Source: Methanobacteriota archaeon (GTDB lineage Archaea; Thermoplasmatota; Thermoplasmata; UBA10834). Taken from it: 46,529 bases of DNA. Below are positions 24,933 through 33,671 of this stretch, piece after piece. The stretch's first letter is position 1; each line of letters starts with the position of its first letter. The stretch covers positions 1 to 46,529 of the forward strand of contig DYTN01000012.1 of the NCBI GenBank assembly GCA_020725925.1, written 5' to 3'. Below the pieces are notes generated by a model. It searched no databases, was not told the DNA's origin, and saw nothing but the letters and a program-made list of their open reading frames with translations. The translations under genes and the position numbers were made by a program.

Positions 24933-26429
24933 TCAGTCGAGCCCGTGCGCCCTGATGTCCTTGTCTGCATCTCTGACAATGGAATCGAACCCCTTCGCCA
25001 CGTCTTGAGCGACCGGCGCCACCTCGTGCTCCTTCAGTATCCTCATCACCTTCTCTCGCGCGCGGTCGACCACCGTCTTCTTGCCGTCCGCTTCCCAGCG
25101 CTCGCCCGGCCTTCTGTCTGTGATGTCCGTGATGAAGTGCTCCTTGTACAGCCACTGCATCGTGTGTCTCTCGGCCAGGTAGCTCCCGCCCGGGCCGACC
25201 TTCTTGATCAGGTCCACCGCGAGGTGGTCGTCGTCGACCTGGACGCCGGCGGCGAGCCGGGCCATAATCTTAGCCATCTCGTCGTCGATGACCATCTGTT
25301 CGTAGGACAGCATCGTCACATCGTCCAGCAGCCCGAGCCCAGCGATCATGTCACAGCCCGCGTAGAACTGCGGCATGCCGCTCGAGAGCTTCTCGTAGCA
25401 CGCCTGGGGACCAGGCAGCTTCGCCGAGGTCACAATCCCACCGCAGAGGATGACGAACCCGTAGTCGTGCGCGAGCTCTCCCGCGCCCGCGGATATCAGG
25501 GCCCTCTCAGGTCCCCCGCCTGCCCAGGTCATGGTCCTCATGTCGAACGCTGCTCCGCCCGTCCCGTATATGAACGGTGATCCCGGGGCGGCCAGCTGCG
25601 CCATCGTGAGCCCGCCCAGCACCTCGGCGTTGTTGACGATGATCGAGCCCGCCAGGGTGACAGGCCCGGTAGCGCCCGCCTGGGGCATGCCGTAGAGCGA
25701 GATCGCCACCCCGGCCTTGGCCAGCAGGAGGGCACCCTCTGTCGATCCAGGGTCGAGCTGCAGTGGCGAGAACGGGCAGTGCATGGAGGAGAATATGGGT
25801 CTCCTCCTGAGAGCCTTCTCGTCCCCGGCGAGGGCCGAGCCAAGCTTGACGAGCCATTTGGCCTCACGCCTGTGGCTCGTCGTCTCGACCTGCACGTGCT
25901 TCTCTATGCTGGACAGGGCGACCCTGAGGTCCACCACGTGTCTGAGATGGTCCGGGACATCCTGAGAGCTGATGCAGGGCCAGAATATGTGGGCGGAGTC
26001 GAGGGCGTTCGCGACCTTGCCGACCATCTGCAGGTCGGCGCTCGTGGACGCTCTCCTCTTGCCCGTGTCGAAGTCCATGACGCTCACGCCGTTCCCGTCC
26101 GTGGTGCAGAATATCCTGCGCCCGTCGAGCACCACATCGTTCTTCGGGTTGCGGGCACAGAGCGTCAGGTTCTTCTTCGCCTTCTTGATCGATTCCTCCA
26201 CCAGGTTCCCCGGTATCTTCGCGATGCCGGCCTTCCGGTCGACCGAGCATCCGGCGCTCTCGAGCAGGTCCAGGCACTCCTTGCTGACGATCTTGACGCC
26301 TGCGTTCTCGAGGACGTCGAGGGTTCCCCAGTGAAGGGAATCGAGGTCACTCCTGTCGAACATCCGGAAGGTGACCTTGCCTTTTGGGAATCCTATCATC
26401 CGTCTACTCTCCGCTCTTCTTCGAGCCAT
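24933..26429 (-). CDS. MttB-family (trimethylamine-type) methyltransferase without pyrrolysine
   Basis: A 498-residue protein of the MttB superfamily, which transfers methyl groups from quaternary or tertiary amines to a corrinoid protein. Features: N-terminal DVLENAGVKIVSKECLDLLESAGCSVD, then DGNGVSVMDFDTG, the GATGPVTLAGSIIVNNAEVLGG region and the late SYEQMVIDDEMAKIMARL segment. The frame has no internal TAG, so it is the non-pyrrolysine type, some of which act on glycine betaine, carnitine or proline betaine (established knowledge). No corrinoid protein or corrinoid activator is nearby. Start could be ATG 26429 or ATG 26399 (MIGFPKG), the latter preceded by GGAGAG. A TATA-like CTATATACT lies at 26467-26475. 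Confidence 0.85.
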   Translation of the reverse strand: MARRRAESRRMIGFPKGKVTFRMFDRSDLDSLHWGTLDVLENAGVKIVSKECLDLLESAGCSVDRKAGIAKIPGNLVEESIKKAKKNLTLCARNPKNDVVLDGRRIFCTTDGNGVSVMDFDTGKRRASTSADLQMVGKVANALDSAHIFWPCISSQDVPDHLRHVVDLRVALSSIEKHVQVETTSHRREAKWLVKLGSALAGDEKALRRRPIFSSMHCPFSPLQLDPGSTEGALLLAKAGVAISLYGMPQAGATGPVTLAGSIIVNNAEVLGGLTMAQLAAPGSPFIYGTGGAAFDMRTMTWAGGGPERALISAGAGELAHDYGFVILCGGIVTSAKLPGPQACYEKLSSGMPQFYAGCDMIAGLGLLDDVTMLSYEQMVIDDEMAKIMARLAAGVQVDDDHLAVDLIKKVGPGGSYLAERHTMQWLYKEHFITDITDRRPGERWEADGKKTVVDRAREKVMRILKEHEVAPVAQDVAKGFDSIVRDADKDIRAHGLD

Positions 26430-26464
26430 TGGCTCGAACGAATCTGACCCCTGAATTGATACCG

Positions 26465-26477
26465 AGTATATAGCACG
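26465..26477 (-). promoter_or_regulatory. TATA box of the MttB-family gene
   Basis: Minus-strand GCTATATACTCGG lies 38-48 bases before ATG 26429, compatible with transcription starting about 12 bases before that codon. Confidence 0.45.
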
Positions 26478-26589
26478 TGGGACAGCGCATCCGGGTGTTG
26501 TTGCGGGCGCCCCTGCGACTTCGCCGGGGCCGTCAATCGTGGTGTCTCCTCGTGCGGTCGCTGGTGCGCCTGTACACGCTATCGTATTC

Positions 26590-26604
26590 CCGAAAGCCTT
26601 TAAT
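26590..26604 (+). promoter_or_regulatory. BRE/TATA promoter of tRNA-Leu
   Basis: CCGAAAGCCTTTAAT lies 36-50 bases upstream of the tRNA 5' end. The GAAAGCCTTT core is shared with the rnpB promoter. Confidence 0.55.
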
Positions 26605-26639
26605 CAGAAGACATACATCGCCGCAATCCAGCAGACTGT

Positions 26640-26724
26640 GCGGGGGTAGCCAAGCTCGGTCAACGGCGCCAGATTGAGGGTCTGGTCCCGCAGGGGTCCC
26701 TGAGTTCAAATCTCAGCCCCCGCA
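26640..26724 (+). tRNA. tRNA-Leu (anticodon GAG)
   Basis: Eighty-five bases fold as a class II tRNA: acceptor GCGGGGG/CCCCCGC with discriminator A, anticodon stem CCAGA/TCTGG around loop TTGAGGG (anticodon GAG, reading CUC/CUU), a long variable arm TCCCGCAGGGGTCC, and T arm CTGAG-TTCAAAT-CTCAG. CCA is not encoded. No intron. Confidence 0.95.
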
Positions 26725-26849
26725 CCTTCCTGTCCTCATCTGACGAACGTTGTGCTTTTCCGTCCTGCATCTGTTCGGCGTTCCCACGCAAACGGCATAT
26801 ATCCATGCCGCGAATCCCGGCTCAAGCGGATCCGAACTGTTGGTGCAAG

Positions 26850-27356
26850 ATGCTTGCAGTCACTCACCTGGTCGTCAGCCTGTTGCTGATTCAGCTCCTG
26901 ACCCTCGACAGGAACGACGCCTTCGTCGCCCTCCTTTTCGGCGTGTTCGTCGACTTTGACCACTTCCTGGGGCTGCACAGCCACGCCAAGACGAACGGCC
27001 TCAGCGCCGTGCTCGATATCGATTCCCTCATGGATCCCGGCGGCCAGTGGAAGTCGATGTTCCACAACCCGGTTGCGATTGCCGTCGTCGGGCCGCTGTC
27101 TGTGGCTTCCAGGCTGGCCATCCCGTTGCTCTTCTGGGGCGCGCACATATCCATGGACTACCTCGAGGATAACTTCCTCGGCCTGTTCTCAGCTTCGGAG
27201 GCGGTCCTCCTGTTTGTCACGACCCTCGGCTTCCTGTCGGTCAGGTACGCCAAGTACATAGAGAGCTACTCGTTGGCGACGCTCGGGGAGTACCTCAGGT
27301 TCGAATGGTCTGGTCTGGCCCGCCTGTTCAGGTCCTCTGCCTCGGCATCCCTCTAG
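26850..27356 (+). CDS. membrane protein with His/Asp motifs, possible membrane-bound metal-dependent hydrolase
   Basis: About 168 residues from ATG 26850 (MLAVTHLVVS). Hydrophobic segments at about 5-20, 27-42, 75-100 and 110-130 suggest three or four membrane helices. THLVVS near the start, DFDHFLGLH, and HISMDYLEDN later resemble the His/Asp pattern of YdjM/DUF457 inner-membrane hydrolases, but conservation is partial. The frame extends upstream to 26805, but those residues lack hydrophobic character. It lies between tRNA-Leu and the convergent dehydrogenase gene, without a clear operon partner. Confidence 0.6.
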   Translation: MLAVTHLVVSLLLIQLLTLDRNDAFVALLFGVFVDFDHFLGLHSHAKTNGLSAVLDIDSLMDPGGQWKSMFHNPVAIAVVGPLSVASRLAIPLLFWGAHISMDYLEDNFLGLFSASEAVLLFVTTLGFLSVRYAKYIESYSLATLGEYLRFEWSGLARLFRSSASASL

Positions 27357-27366
27357 TGGGCTGGAC

Positions 27367-28356
27367 TCACAGGTGCCTCAACACGTGGTCCGTGAACGAC
27401 TGTGACCCGTGCCTTCCGCCAATGTCCACCGTGAGATGTCCCGAGGCGTAGGTGGCGGCGACTGCCTGGTCGATCCTTGACGCCGGTCCGGGGAGCCCGA
27501 TGTGCCGAAGCATCATCGCTCCGGCGAGTATTGCCGCCGTTGGGTTGGCGACTCCTTTGCCCGCGATGTCAGGCGCCGATCCGTGTGCGGGCTCGAAGAC
27601 CGAGTGCTTCGGTCCTATGTTCCCCGATGGTGCGAACCCGAGGCCCCCTGCCACGCCTGCCGCGACATCGGAGAGGATGTCGCCATACAGGTTCAACGTC
27701 ACGATCACATCGAAGGTCGCTGGGTCGGTCACGAGCTTCAAGGCTGCGGAGTCCACGAGCTGATCGCTCGACTCGAGGCCCTTTCCGAGCATCCCGACCC
27801 TTTCCCTGAAGACGGACAGGAAGAGCCCATCGGAACCCCTGAGGACGTTGGCCTTGTGCACGCATGTGATCCTGCGCCTCCCCGAGGACCGCGTGAGGTC
27901 TATGGCGAAGTCCACGATCCTCTCGCACGCCCTTCTCGTAACCTTCCTCATCGTCGTCACGCCGAGGTCGTCGAACACCTCGTTCTGTGTGTACATCCCC
28001 TCCGTGTTCTCCCTGACTATGACGACATCGATCGGCGGCCTGTTCGGCCTCTCGACAAGGCTCCTCACAGGCCTCACATTGGCGTAGAGGTCCAGCCCCT
28101 TCCTGAACCTGAGCACCGGCGAGACATAGTCCAGCCGGTCGGGGCTCGTGACCGCGCCGAAGAGCGACGAGTCGCACGACCTCATCAGAGCGAACGTCTC
28201 CTCGGGGAGTGCGTCGCCCTTGGCGCTCAGCGCTCCCTGCCCTATCTCCGCGCGGACGAACTCCACCTGGTCAGTGGCCTCGCCTACCACCCTGACCGCG
28301 CACTCGGTCACCTCGGGGCCGATGCCGTCCCCTGCCAGAACACAAATGCGTTTCAT
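27367..28356 (-). CDS. isopropylmalate/isocitrate/homoisocitrate dehydrogenase-family protein
   Basis: NAD(P)-dependent beta-decarboxylating dehydrogenase of 329 residues. Visible: GDGIGPEV at the N-terminus, RENTEGMY (substrate region), VHKANVLRGSDGLF (catalytic Lys), NLYGDILSDVAAGVAGGLG (metal Asp) and FEPAHGSAPDIAGKGVANP (cofactor loop). The short length matches archaeal 3-isopropylmalate and homoisocitrate dehydrogenases. The ilv operon nearby makes isopropylmalate dehydrogenase (leucine) plausible, but no leuA/C/D is present, so substrate is open. It starts five bases after the coiled-coil gene and is probably its operon partner. Confidence 0.88.
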   Translation of the reverse strand: MKRICVLAGDGIGPEVTECAVRVVGEATDQVEFVRAEIGQGALSAKGDALPEETFALMRSCDSSLFGAVTSPDRLDYVSPVLRFRKGLDLYANVRPVRSLVERPNRPPIDVVIVRENTEGMYTQNEVFDDLGVTTMRKVTRRACERIVDFAIDLTRSSGRRRITCVHKANVLRGSDGLFLSVFRERVGMLGKGLESSDQLVDSAALKLVTDPATFDVIVTLNLYGDILSDVAAGVAGGLGFAPSGNIGPKHSVFEPAHGSAPDIAGKGVANPTAAILAGAMMLRHIGLPGPASRIDQAVAATYASGHLTVDIGGRHGSQSFTDHVLRHL

Positions 28357-28361
28357 GACCG

Positions 28362-29429
28362 CTACTCTTGGACCATCTTGGCGAAGTCGACGAAGTGCTT
28401 CTCCATCCGGGCTATGCGCTTCCTGCTCTCGTGGATGTCCTTCTCCATCTTGGCGGCCATCTTGCGCATCTCCTCGACGAGGTTCTCGGCCTCCTTCTCC
28501 AGCGCGCTTATCTTCGAGTCGTGCGCGACCGACTTGATCATGTGGTCCTCTATCCTGCGCTCCAGGTCCGCCTGCCGCTCCTTCTCCGCGGACTTGGAGA
28601 AGTAGGTCTCTACCTTGGAGTTGAGCATTGTGAGGATGTTGGAGACCTTCTCCAGCTGCTTCTCGAGCCTCTCGACGCGCTCCTGGGCGTCCGCGACCTT
28701 AGCTGTGAGGTCAGGCGCCTGGGCCGTCTTCTCCACCTCGAAGATCCGGTTCTCGGCCATCTCGAGCTTGTTCTCGAGCCCGGCCACGTTCTTCAGGCCC
28801 TCCGAGATCTCCTCCAGAAGCCCCTTCTCGGGGAACTCGATGCTGACGACCTCGGAGCCCGGCACGAAGGCCTTCATCGACTGCAGGGCCGCGATGGCAT
28901 CCACTGTCGGGAAGCCGCCCTTGACCCTGGACTCGAGCCCCCTCAGGGTCGACACCATCTCGGTGCCCGACTTGCCCAGCCACGGGTTCGCCCTGACCAT
29001 CTTGGTGACGTTCTCGATGATGCTCTCGAGCTCCGCCCCCGCCCGGCCGAGCTCCGACTTGTCCATGAGCCTCATGTCCCTATGGGCGTCCCTCTTGCCC
29101 CTCCTGTTCCAGTCACCGAGCGAGCGCCCCTCGAACGGGAAGAAGCCCGCGAAGTGGTCGACCCCCTTCACGACGGCGTCCTGGACCTGGTCCCAGTCCT
29201 TGACCACGCCCTCGGCCTTGAGCTCCTGGGCGGAGTTGAAGACCATGCATATGCAGCCGTTCGGCAGCAGAAAGCTCGTGATGCTGTAGGGCGCCTCTTG
29301 AGCGAACCTGGGGTAGGTCTGGGGCTTCCTCTCCTCGATCGCCTCCATGTACGCCTTGAAGTACTCCTTCGCGAAGGCCGCTAGATCCTGCGTTGACGGT
29401 ATCTCGGGTCCGATCTCCTTGGGGGTCAT
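28362..29429 (-). CDS. coiled-coil protein, unknown
   Basis: A 355-residue soluble protein. The N-terminal 200 residues look globular and contain YSITSFLLPNGCICMVFNSAQEL and VDHFAGFFPFEGRSLGDWN; the C-terminal 150 residues form a long heptad-rich coiled coil (ENRIFEVEK, AQERVERLEKQLEKVSNIL, EKEAENLVEEMRKMAAKMEK). No family recognised. A TATA-like CATTAATAAC (29474-29484) precedes it, overlapping the end of the deoxyhypusine synthase gene. Tight spacing to the dehydrogenase gene suggests co-transcription, though no functional link is evident. Confidence 0.7.
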   Translation of the reverse strand: MTPKEIGPEIPSTQDLAAFAKEYFKAYMEAIEERKPQTYPRFAQEAPYSITSFLLPNGCICMVFNSAQELKAEGVVKDWDQVQDAVVKGVDHFAGFFPFEGRSLGDWNRRGKRDAHRDMRLMDKSELGRAGAELESIIENVTKMVRANPWLGKSGTEMVSTLRGLESRVKGGFPTVDAIAALQSMKAFVPGSEVVSIEFPEKGLLEEISEGLKNVAGLENKLEMAENRIFEVEKTAQAPDLTAKVADAQERVERLEKQLEKVSNILTMLNSKVETYFSKSAEKERQADLERRIEDHMIKSVAHDSKISALEKEAENLVEEMRKMAAKMEKDIHESRKRIARMEKHFVDFAKMVQE

Positions 29430-29475
29430 GTGATCGTCCGCCTGTTATGGACGTGGAGTATTTTCCTACCCGTTA

Positions 29476-30438
29476 TTAATGCCTTCCCGGGCGAGACTCG
29501 CCAAGGACGGAGCTGGCCAGGAGGGGCAAGGTGATGGTGGCGTCCCCTTCCACCGTCGTGTACTGAGCATCCTCCCGGACCTTCCCCCAGCTGACTGCCT
29601 CTCTTATCCTGGCCCCCGACAGGGAGCCGTCCCACTCCTCTGCCGTGGTGAGGTACACCGCGTACTCCAGCCCTCCCCTGAACTGGTTCCACCAGATGAC
29701 ATGGTGCTTCGATATCCCTCCGCCGATCATGATGGCGCCGGTCTTCTTCGCCGTGAAGACTATGTCCGAGAGCTCCTGCTCGTCTTTCATGACGTCCACG
29801 TTGAAATCGGGGTGCTGCTGCTTGAACAGCCAGAGCTGCGACCCGAAGGCCCCGTCGGTGATGCCCGGGACGTAGACCGGGACATCGTTCTTCGCCGCCC
29901 AGTAGAGTATGGACTTCTTGTCGTACAGCCGGCTCCCGAACTCGAAGGCGAGCTGCCTGCTCGAGAGGGTCCTCTTGCCCGACTTGTACAGCTCCTCGAG
30001 TACTGGCTGCATCTTCTGCTCGAGCACAACGCCGTAGCTGTCGTTCGGGATGAGGATGTTCCCGAGCCTGTTGATGCCCTTCCTGTGCAGGTCGGCGTCG
30101 TCCATGAGGAAGTCCCCGTGGTAGTACTTCCTCCAGACCCTCGCGAGGTCGTGGTCGAGGGTCCCGCAGGTCGTGACGATGACATCGACGAGCTTCTCCT
30201 GCACGAGCTTGCGTATCACGCCCCTCGTGCCCGTCGAGATTATGCATGCGGGGAACGACAGGAATATGACGCACTGCCTCTCCCGCAGCATCTTCCGGAC
30301 GATGTCGCATGCCACTCCCAGCTTCTTCGCAGTGAAGCCGCCTGAGGCAAGCATCTGAGCCGTGAGGTCCTTGACCTTCGTGCCCTCCTCGATCTCGATG
30401 TCCGCGATTGGCTTCATCTTGATCTGCATCTCACCCAC
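29476..30438 (-). CDS. deoxyhypusine synthase
   Basis: Transfers the aminobutyl group of spermidine to a lysine of translation factor aIF5A using NAD, first step of hypusine formation; a marker of Archaea and eukaryotes. The 320 residues include FPACIISTGTRGVI, TTCGTLDHDLAR, GITDGAFGSQLW and the active-site lysine in GGGISKHHVIWWNQF (Lys244). Length is typical. Divergent from the CBS-domain gene across a 77-base intergenic region; the next gene on the strand starts 46 bases downstream. Confidence 0.97.
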   Translation of the reverse strand: MGEMQIKMKPIADIEIEEGTKVKDLTAQMLASGGFTAKKLGVACDIVRKMLRERQCVIFLSFPACIISTGTRGVIRKLVQEKLVDVIVTTCGTLDHDLARVWRKYYHGDFLMDDADLHRKGINRLGNILIPNDSYGVVLEQKMQPVLEELYKSGKRTLSSRQLAFEFGSRLYDKKSILYWAAKNDVPVYVPGITDGAFGSQLWLFKQQHPDFNVDVMKDEQELSDIVFTAKKTGAIMIGGGISKHHVIWWNQFRGGLEYAVYLTTAEEWDGSLSGARIREAVSWGKVREDAQYTTVEGDATITLPLLASSVLGESRPGRH

Positions 30439-30474
30439 ATCCGCATGTCTGGTGCGACGTCACACAACCTTCAG

Positions 30475-30488
30475 AAGACATTTATAGC
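30475..30488 (+). promoter_or_regulatory. TATA box of the CBS-domain gene
   Basis: AGACATTTATAGCT lies 29-41 bases before ATG 30516, which also has GGAGAG directly upstream. Confidence 0.55.
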
Positions 30489-30515
30489 TTTCTCGTTGAT
30501 AGTCATGGAGAGAAA

Positions 30516-31013
30516 ATGCTGACTGTCAAGGACGTGATGAGCAAGAGCGTCGTCACCGTCACTCCAGAGACGCTCGTCAAGGACGCTTCGGCAATCCTGG
30601 CTGAGCGCAACATCTCAGGGGTCCCGGTCGTCGAGGCCGGGAAGATCGTGGGCGTGTTCAGCGAGGTCGATGTGCTCAGGTCCATCAAGACCACCAAGAA
30701 GGACCTGAGGCTGGTCTATCCGTCGATCTCGAGCCTCGGGATAGCCTTCCAGGAGGAGATCACTCAGCGGGAGATCATCGGGGCCTACGAGGAGATCGGG
30801 CTCCGGCCTGTGAAGGAGGTCATGTCGAGGGTCGTCGAGACCGTCGGTCCCGACATAAGTATCAACGAGGCCATCGTGAAGATGGTCCAGAGGGGCATCA
30901 ACAGGCTCCCCGTCGTGGACAAGAACCAGATCGTCGGGATAGTCACCCGTGGCGACGTCATTAGAGGGCTCGCGAGGGACCTGCCCGAGGCCAGGAAGGA
31001 CTCGGGCCACTGA
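30516..31013 (+). CDS. CBS-domain pair protein
   Basis: A 165-residue stand-alone Bateman module. The first CBS repeat begins TVKDVMSKSVVTVTPETLVKDAS and includes ISGVPVVEAGKIVGVFSEVDVL; the second begins VKEVMSRVVETVGPDISINEAI and includes INRLPVVDKNQIVGIVTRGDVI. Such pairs bind adenosyl ligands (AMP, ATP, SAM) and regulate partner enzymes or transporters (established knowledge); the partner here is unknown. GGAGAG sits six bases before the ATG. Convergent with the zinc-ribbon coiled-coil gene (7-base gap). Confidence 0.92.
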   Translation: MLTVKDVMSKSVVTVTPETLVKDASAILAERNISGVPVVEAGKIVGVFSEVDVLRSIKTTKKDLRLVYPSISSLGIAFQEEITQREIIGAYEEIGLRPVKEVMSRVVETVGPDISINEAIVKMVQRGINRLPVVDKNQIVGIVTRGDVIRGLARDLPEARKDSGH

Positions 31014-31020
31014 CTCCGAC

Positions 31021-32589
31021 CTACTGCCACTTGAGCAGCTTGCGCTTCTTCTTCGCGACCTGCGGGGCCTCCTGCGACGGCTGGGCAGGCGGCGCTGGGC
31101 TCGCAGGGGCCTGCTGCTGCTCTCTGGCGGGCTCTTGGACCGGTGTGGGAGGCGTGGACGACGGGCCCTGCGGAGGAGGGGCAACTGAGTAGGTATGGCC
31201 GCATTCCATGCACTTTTGGGTCTCGTTCGGGTACACGTAGAGGGCCTTCTTGCCGCACTTTCCACACTTCGCGTCCTCGAGACGCCTGACGACCCCGAGC
31301 TCGACCCGCTTCTTGTCGAGGGCCTTCTCGGCGCCGACGGCGATGTCCTTCACCCTCCGCATGTATTTCGCGGCGTTCACGATATCCCGCCGCGAGAGCG
31401 CCGATTTCGCATTGGCGACATGATGGAGGCCCTCCTGCAGCCCGAGGCCGTAGGACATCCCCTCCTGGATCACGGGTTCATATGTTATTAGCAGTGTCCG
31501 GGTCTTCTCCGTCTGCTTCGCCTCGAGGTCCTTTTGGCTCCTGAGCTGCTGCAGATGCGCCTCGTCGACTTGGCGCTCGATGGCTGCAAGGAGCTCCACC
31601 GATTGTCTGAACGAGCCTCCGTCGAACGCTTCCCTGGCCTCATCCAGTTTGGCCTCGACGTGAGACACCTCAACACCGACCTCCTGCGCCTCGGCCGCCG
31701 CCGCCTTCACGAGCGGGAAGGTGTTCTCTATCTCCTCCTTTCGCGCCTCCTTCGCGGCCTCGGCGTGCTGCCTCGCGGCCTCGATGTGCTTCGAGTGCTC
31801 TGCGAAGTTGAGCGCCTGCTTGGCCGCAAAGGCGATCTCGAGATACCTCCTGGCCTCCTCGGTCCGCGTGCCGAAGGATTCGTAGTCCGCCAGGAGCTGC
31901 TTCAGCTCGGCCTCCTCCTTCTCGGATTCGGCCGTGCATGCCTCGAAGGCCTTCGCCGCGAGGGTCTCTATGCTCTCCAGAGTCTCTTCGCGTTGCCTGG
32001 GTGACCCGCTGATGAAAGCCCTCTTGGCGGCTGCCAGTGCGGTCCTCAGCGTCGGGTCGAGCCTCCCCTTGTCCTCGGGAAGTTTGGCAATCAGCTCGTC
32101 CGCGGCCCTGACAGAGATTGCCGTCGAGTATACCTGGTACTGGCTGAAGTTGTTCAGGCACTTCATGCGCGCCTCGCGGTTGGCCTTCATCGCTCCGGCG
32201 AAATCCCCTATTATCATCTTGTTGAGCGCATTCTCCGTTGTCGAGTCGACCTCGAAGAAGACGGGCTTCATCATCAGAGCCTCGTCGATGTGCCGCTCCA
32301 CCTTGGCCTCCTCATCCGCAGGGAGCTCCGGGGCACCAGCTGGTCTCTTCGAGATGGCCTCTATCTCGTCCGTGATCTCCTTCGCCTGAGGACCTTCCTC
32401 CGGGCCTGCCTTTCCCGCCCAGGCGAGCGCCCCTCTGACCTGCTCCTCCGTCAGTCTCTTCGCCCTGATCTTCTCGACGAAGTCACGCTTGTACCTGCAG
32501 CCGGAAACATCGACCTTGAACTCGGCCGCGACCATCTTCAGCTTCCAAATCGGCAGCTCGTTCAGGAAGTGACTGGGGTCCTGCGCCAT
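31021..32589 (-). CDS. SAP-like, coiled-coil, zinc-ribbon protein, unknown function
   Basis: About 522 residues from ATG 32589 (GAGG five bases upstream); an in-frame opening to 32700 adds unsupported sequence. The N-terminus (LPIWKLKMVAAEFKVDVSGCRYKRDFVEKI) resembles a SAP-type nucleic-acid-binding helix pair. A long helical region (residues 110-430) has many Ala/Glu/Lys heptads. A CGKCG...CMECG zinc ribbon lies near 450-475, followed by a Pro/Gln/Ala-rich linker and a basic tail KKKRKLLKWQ. A nucleic-acid-associated structural role is an inference from these parts. Transcribed divergently from the CDF gene. Confidence 0.75.
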   Translation of the reverse strand: MAQDPSHFLNELPIWKLKMVAAEFKVDVSGCRYKRDFVEKIRAKRLTEEQVRGALAWAGKAGPEEGPQAKEITDEIEAISKRPAGAPELPADEEAKVERHIDEALMMKPVFFEVDSTTENALNKMIIGDFAGAMKANREARMKCLNNFSQYQVYSTAISVRAADELIAKLPEDKGRLDPTLRTALAAAKRAFISGSPRQREETLESIETLAAKAFEACTAESEKEEAELKQLLADYESFGTRTEEARRYLEIAFAAKQALNFAEHSKHIEAARQHAEAAKEARKEEIENTFPLVKAAAAEAQEVGVEVSHVEAKLDEAREAFDGGSFRQSVELLAAIERQVDEAHLQQLRSQKDLEAKQTEKTRTLLITYEPVIQEGMSYGLGLQEGLHHVANAKSALSRRDIVNAAKYMRRVKDIAVGAEKALDKKRVELGVVRRLEDAKCGKCGKKALYVYPNETQKCMECGHTYSVAPPPQGPSSTPPTPVQEPAREQQQAPASPAPPAQPSQEAPQVAKKKRKLLKWQ

Positions 32590-32711
32590 TTGTTCCTCAC
32601 CACTCAGTGCTCGCCTTATCCGAATGATGGTGCATAATAGTTTCGAATTGGCGCGCAGGAGCGCAATCCCGCGACAAAGCCTAAGTACAGGGCTCCGCAT
32701 CGAACTTACCC

Positions 32712-33671
32712 ATGGTCGGGGCAGCTGCGAAGCTGAGGGTCGCGAGGCTGTCAGTCTACTCCAACTCGACCCTCGTGGTACTGAAGCTCGTGGTGGGCAT
32801 CCTGATGGGCTCGGTCGCGGTGATATCAGAGGCCATACACTCGGCCATAGACCTCGTCGCGGCTCTCATGGCCAGGTACTCGGTGAAGATGTCGGCAGAG
32901 CCTGCAGACAAGGACCACAGGTACGGCCACGGCAAGTTCGAGAACCTCTCGGGCATGGTCGAGGGAGCCCTGATATTCGTCGCTGCGTCTATCATCATAT
33001 ATGAGGCTGTGGACAAGTTCTTCCACGAATCGGAGGTCATGCTGCTTGGCGCGGGCATGGCAGTCATGGGAGTGTCTGCAGTCGTGAACTTCTACGTGGC
33101 CCGGAGGCTGTCCGAGACCGCCAAGAAGACCGACTCCCTGGCCCTCGAGGCGGATGCGTACCATCTCTACACGGACGTCTGGACATCTATGGGGGTTTTC
33201 GGCGCTCTGGTGCTGATCCAGTTCACGGGCATCCATCTGCTGGACCCTGCGATTGCGCTCGTGGTCGCGGCATTCATCGTCCGCGCTGCATTCGACATCA
33301 CGAGGCGCTCGACGGAAGGGCTGCTGGACAAGAGTCTCCCGGAGGCCGAGATGAAGCTCATAGAGCAGATCATCAGGGAACACCAGAGCGAGATCCTGAG
33401 CTTCCACAAGCTGAGGGCCAGGAAGGTGGGCTCGGAGAGGCAGATAGATGTCCACATGATCGTCCCGAGGGGCCTGAGCATCAAGGAGGGGCACGACCTG
33501 GTGGACCACCTCGAGAAGGACATCAAGAAGGCGCTCCCAGGGAGCGTCATCGTGGTCCACATAGAGCCGTGCGACGAGGTGTGCGACGTCTGCGAGAAGC
33601 TGCCGCCGTCCAAGCCCTTCAGGGGCGAGTCCGCAGGCGATGTCGTTGCTGGGCCGCCGTCAAAGGATTGA
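32712..33671 (+). CDS. cation diffusion facilitator (CDF) metal transporter
   Basis: Proton-coupled exporter of divalent metals. The 319 residues include about six membrane helices; the transport metal site is visible as HSAID in helix 2 (SEAIHSAIDLVAA) and HLYTD in helix 5 (DAYHLYTDVW). The HRYGHGKFENLSG loop is the family signature. The C-terminal cytoplasmic domain ends with a CDEVCDVC cysteine cluster not usual in the family and possibly metal sensing. Overlaps the convergent kinase gene by 12 bases. Confidence 0.95.
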   Translation: MVGAAAKLRVARLSVYSNSTLVVLKLVVGILMGSVAVISEAIHSAIDLVAALMARYSVKMSAEPADKDHRYGHGKFENLSGMVEGALIFVAASIIIYEAVDKFFHESEVMLLGAGMAVMGVSAVVNFYVARRLSETAKKTDSLALEADAYHLYTDVWTSMGVFGALVLIQFTGIHLLDPAIALVVAAFIVRAAFDITRRSTEGLLDKSLPEAEMKLIEQIIREHQSEILSFHKLRARKVGSERQIDVHMIVPRGLSIKEGHDLVDHLEKDIKKALPGSVIVVHIEPCDEVCDVCEKLPPSKPFRGESAGDVVAGPPSKD

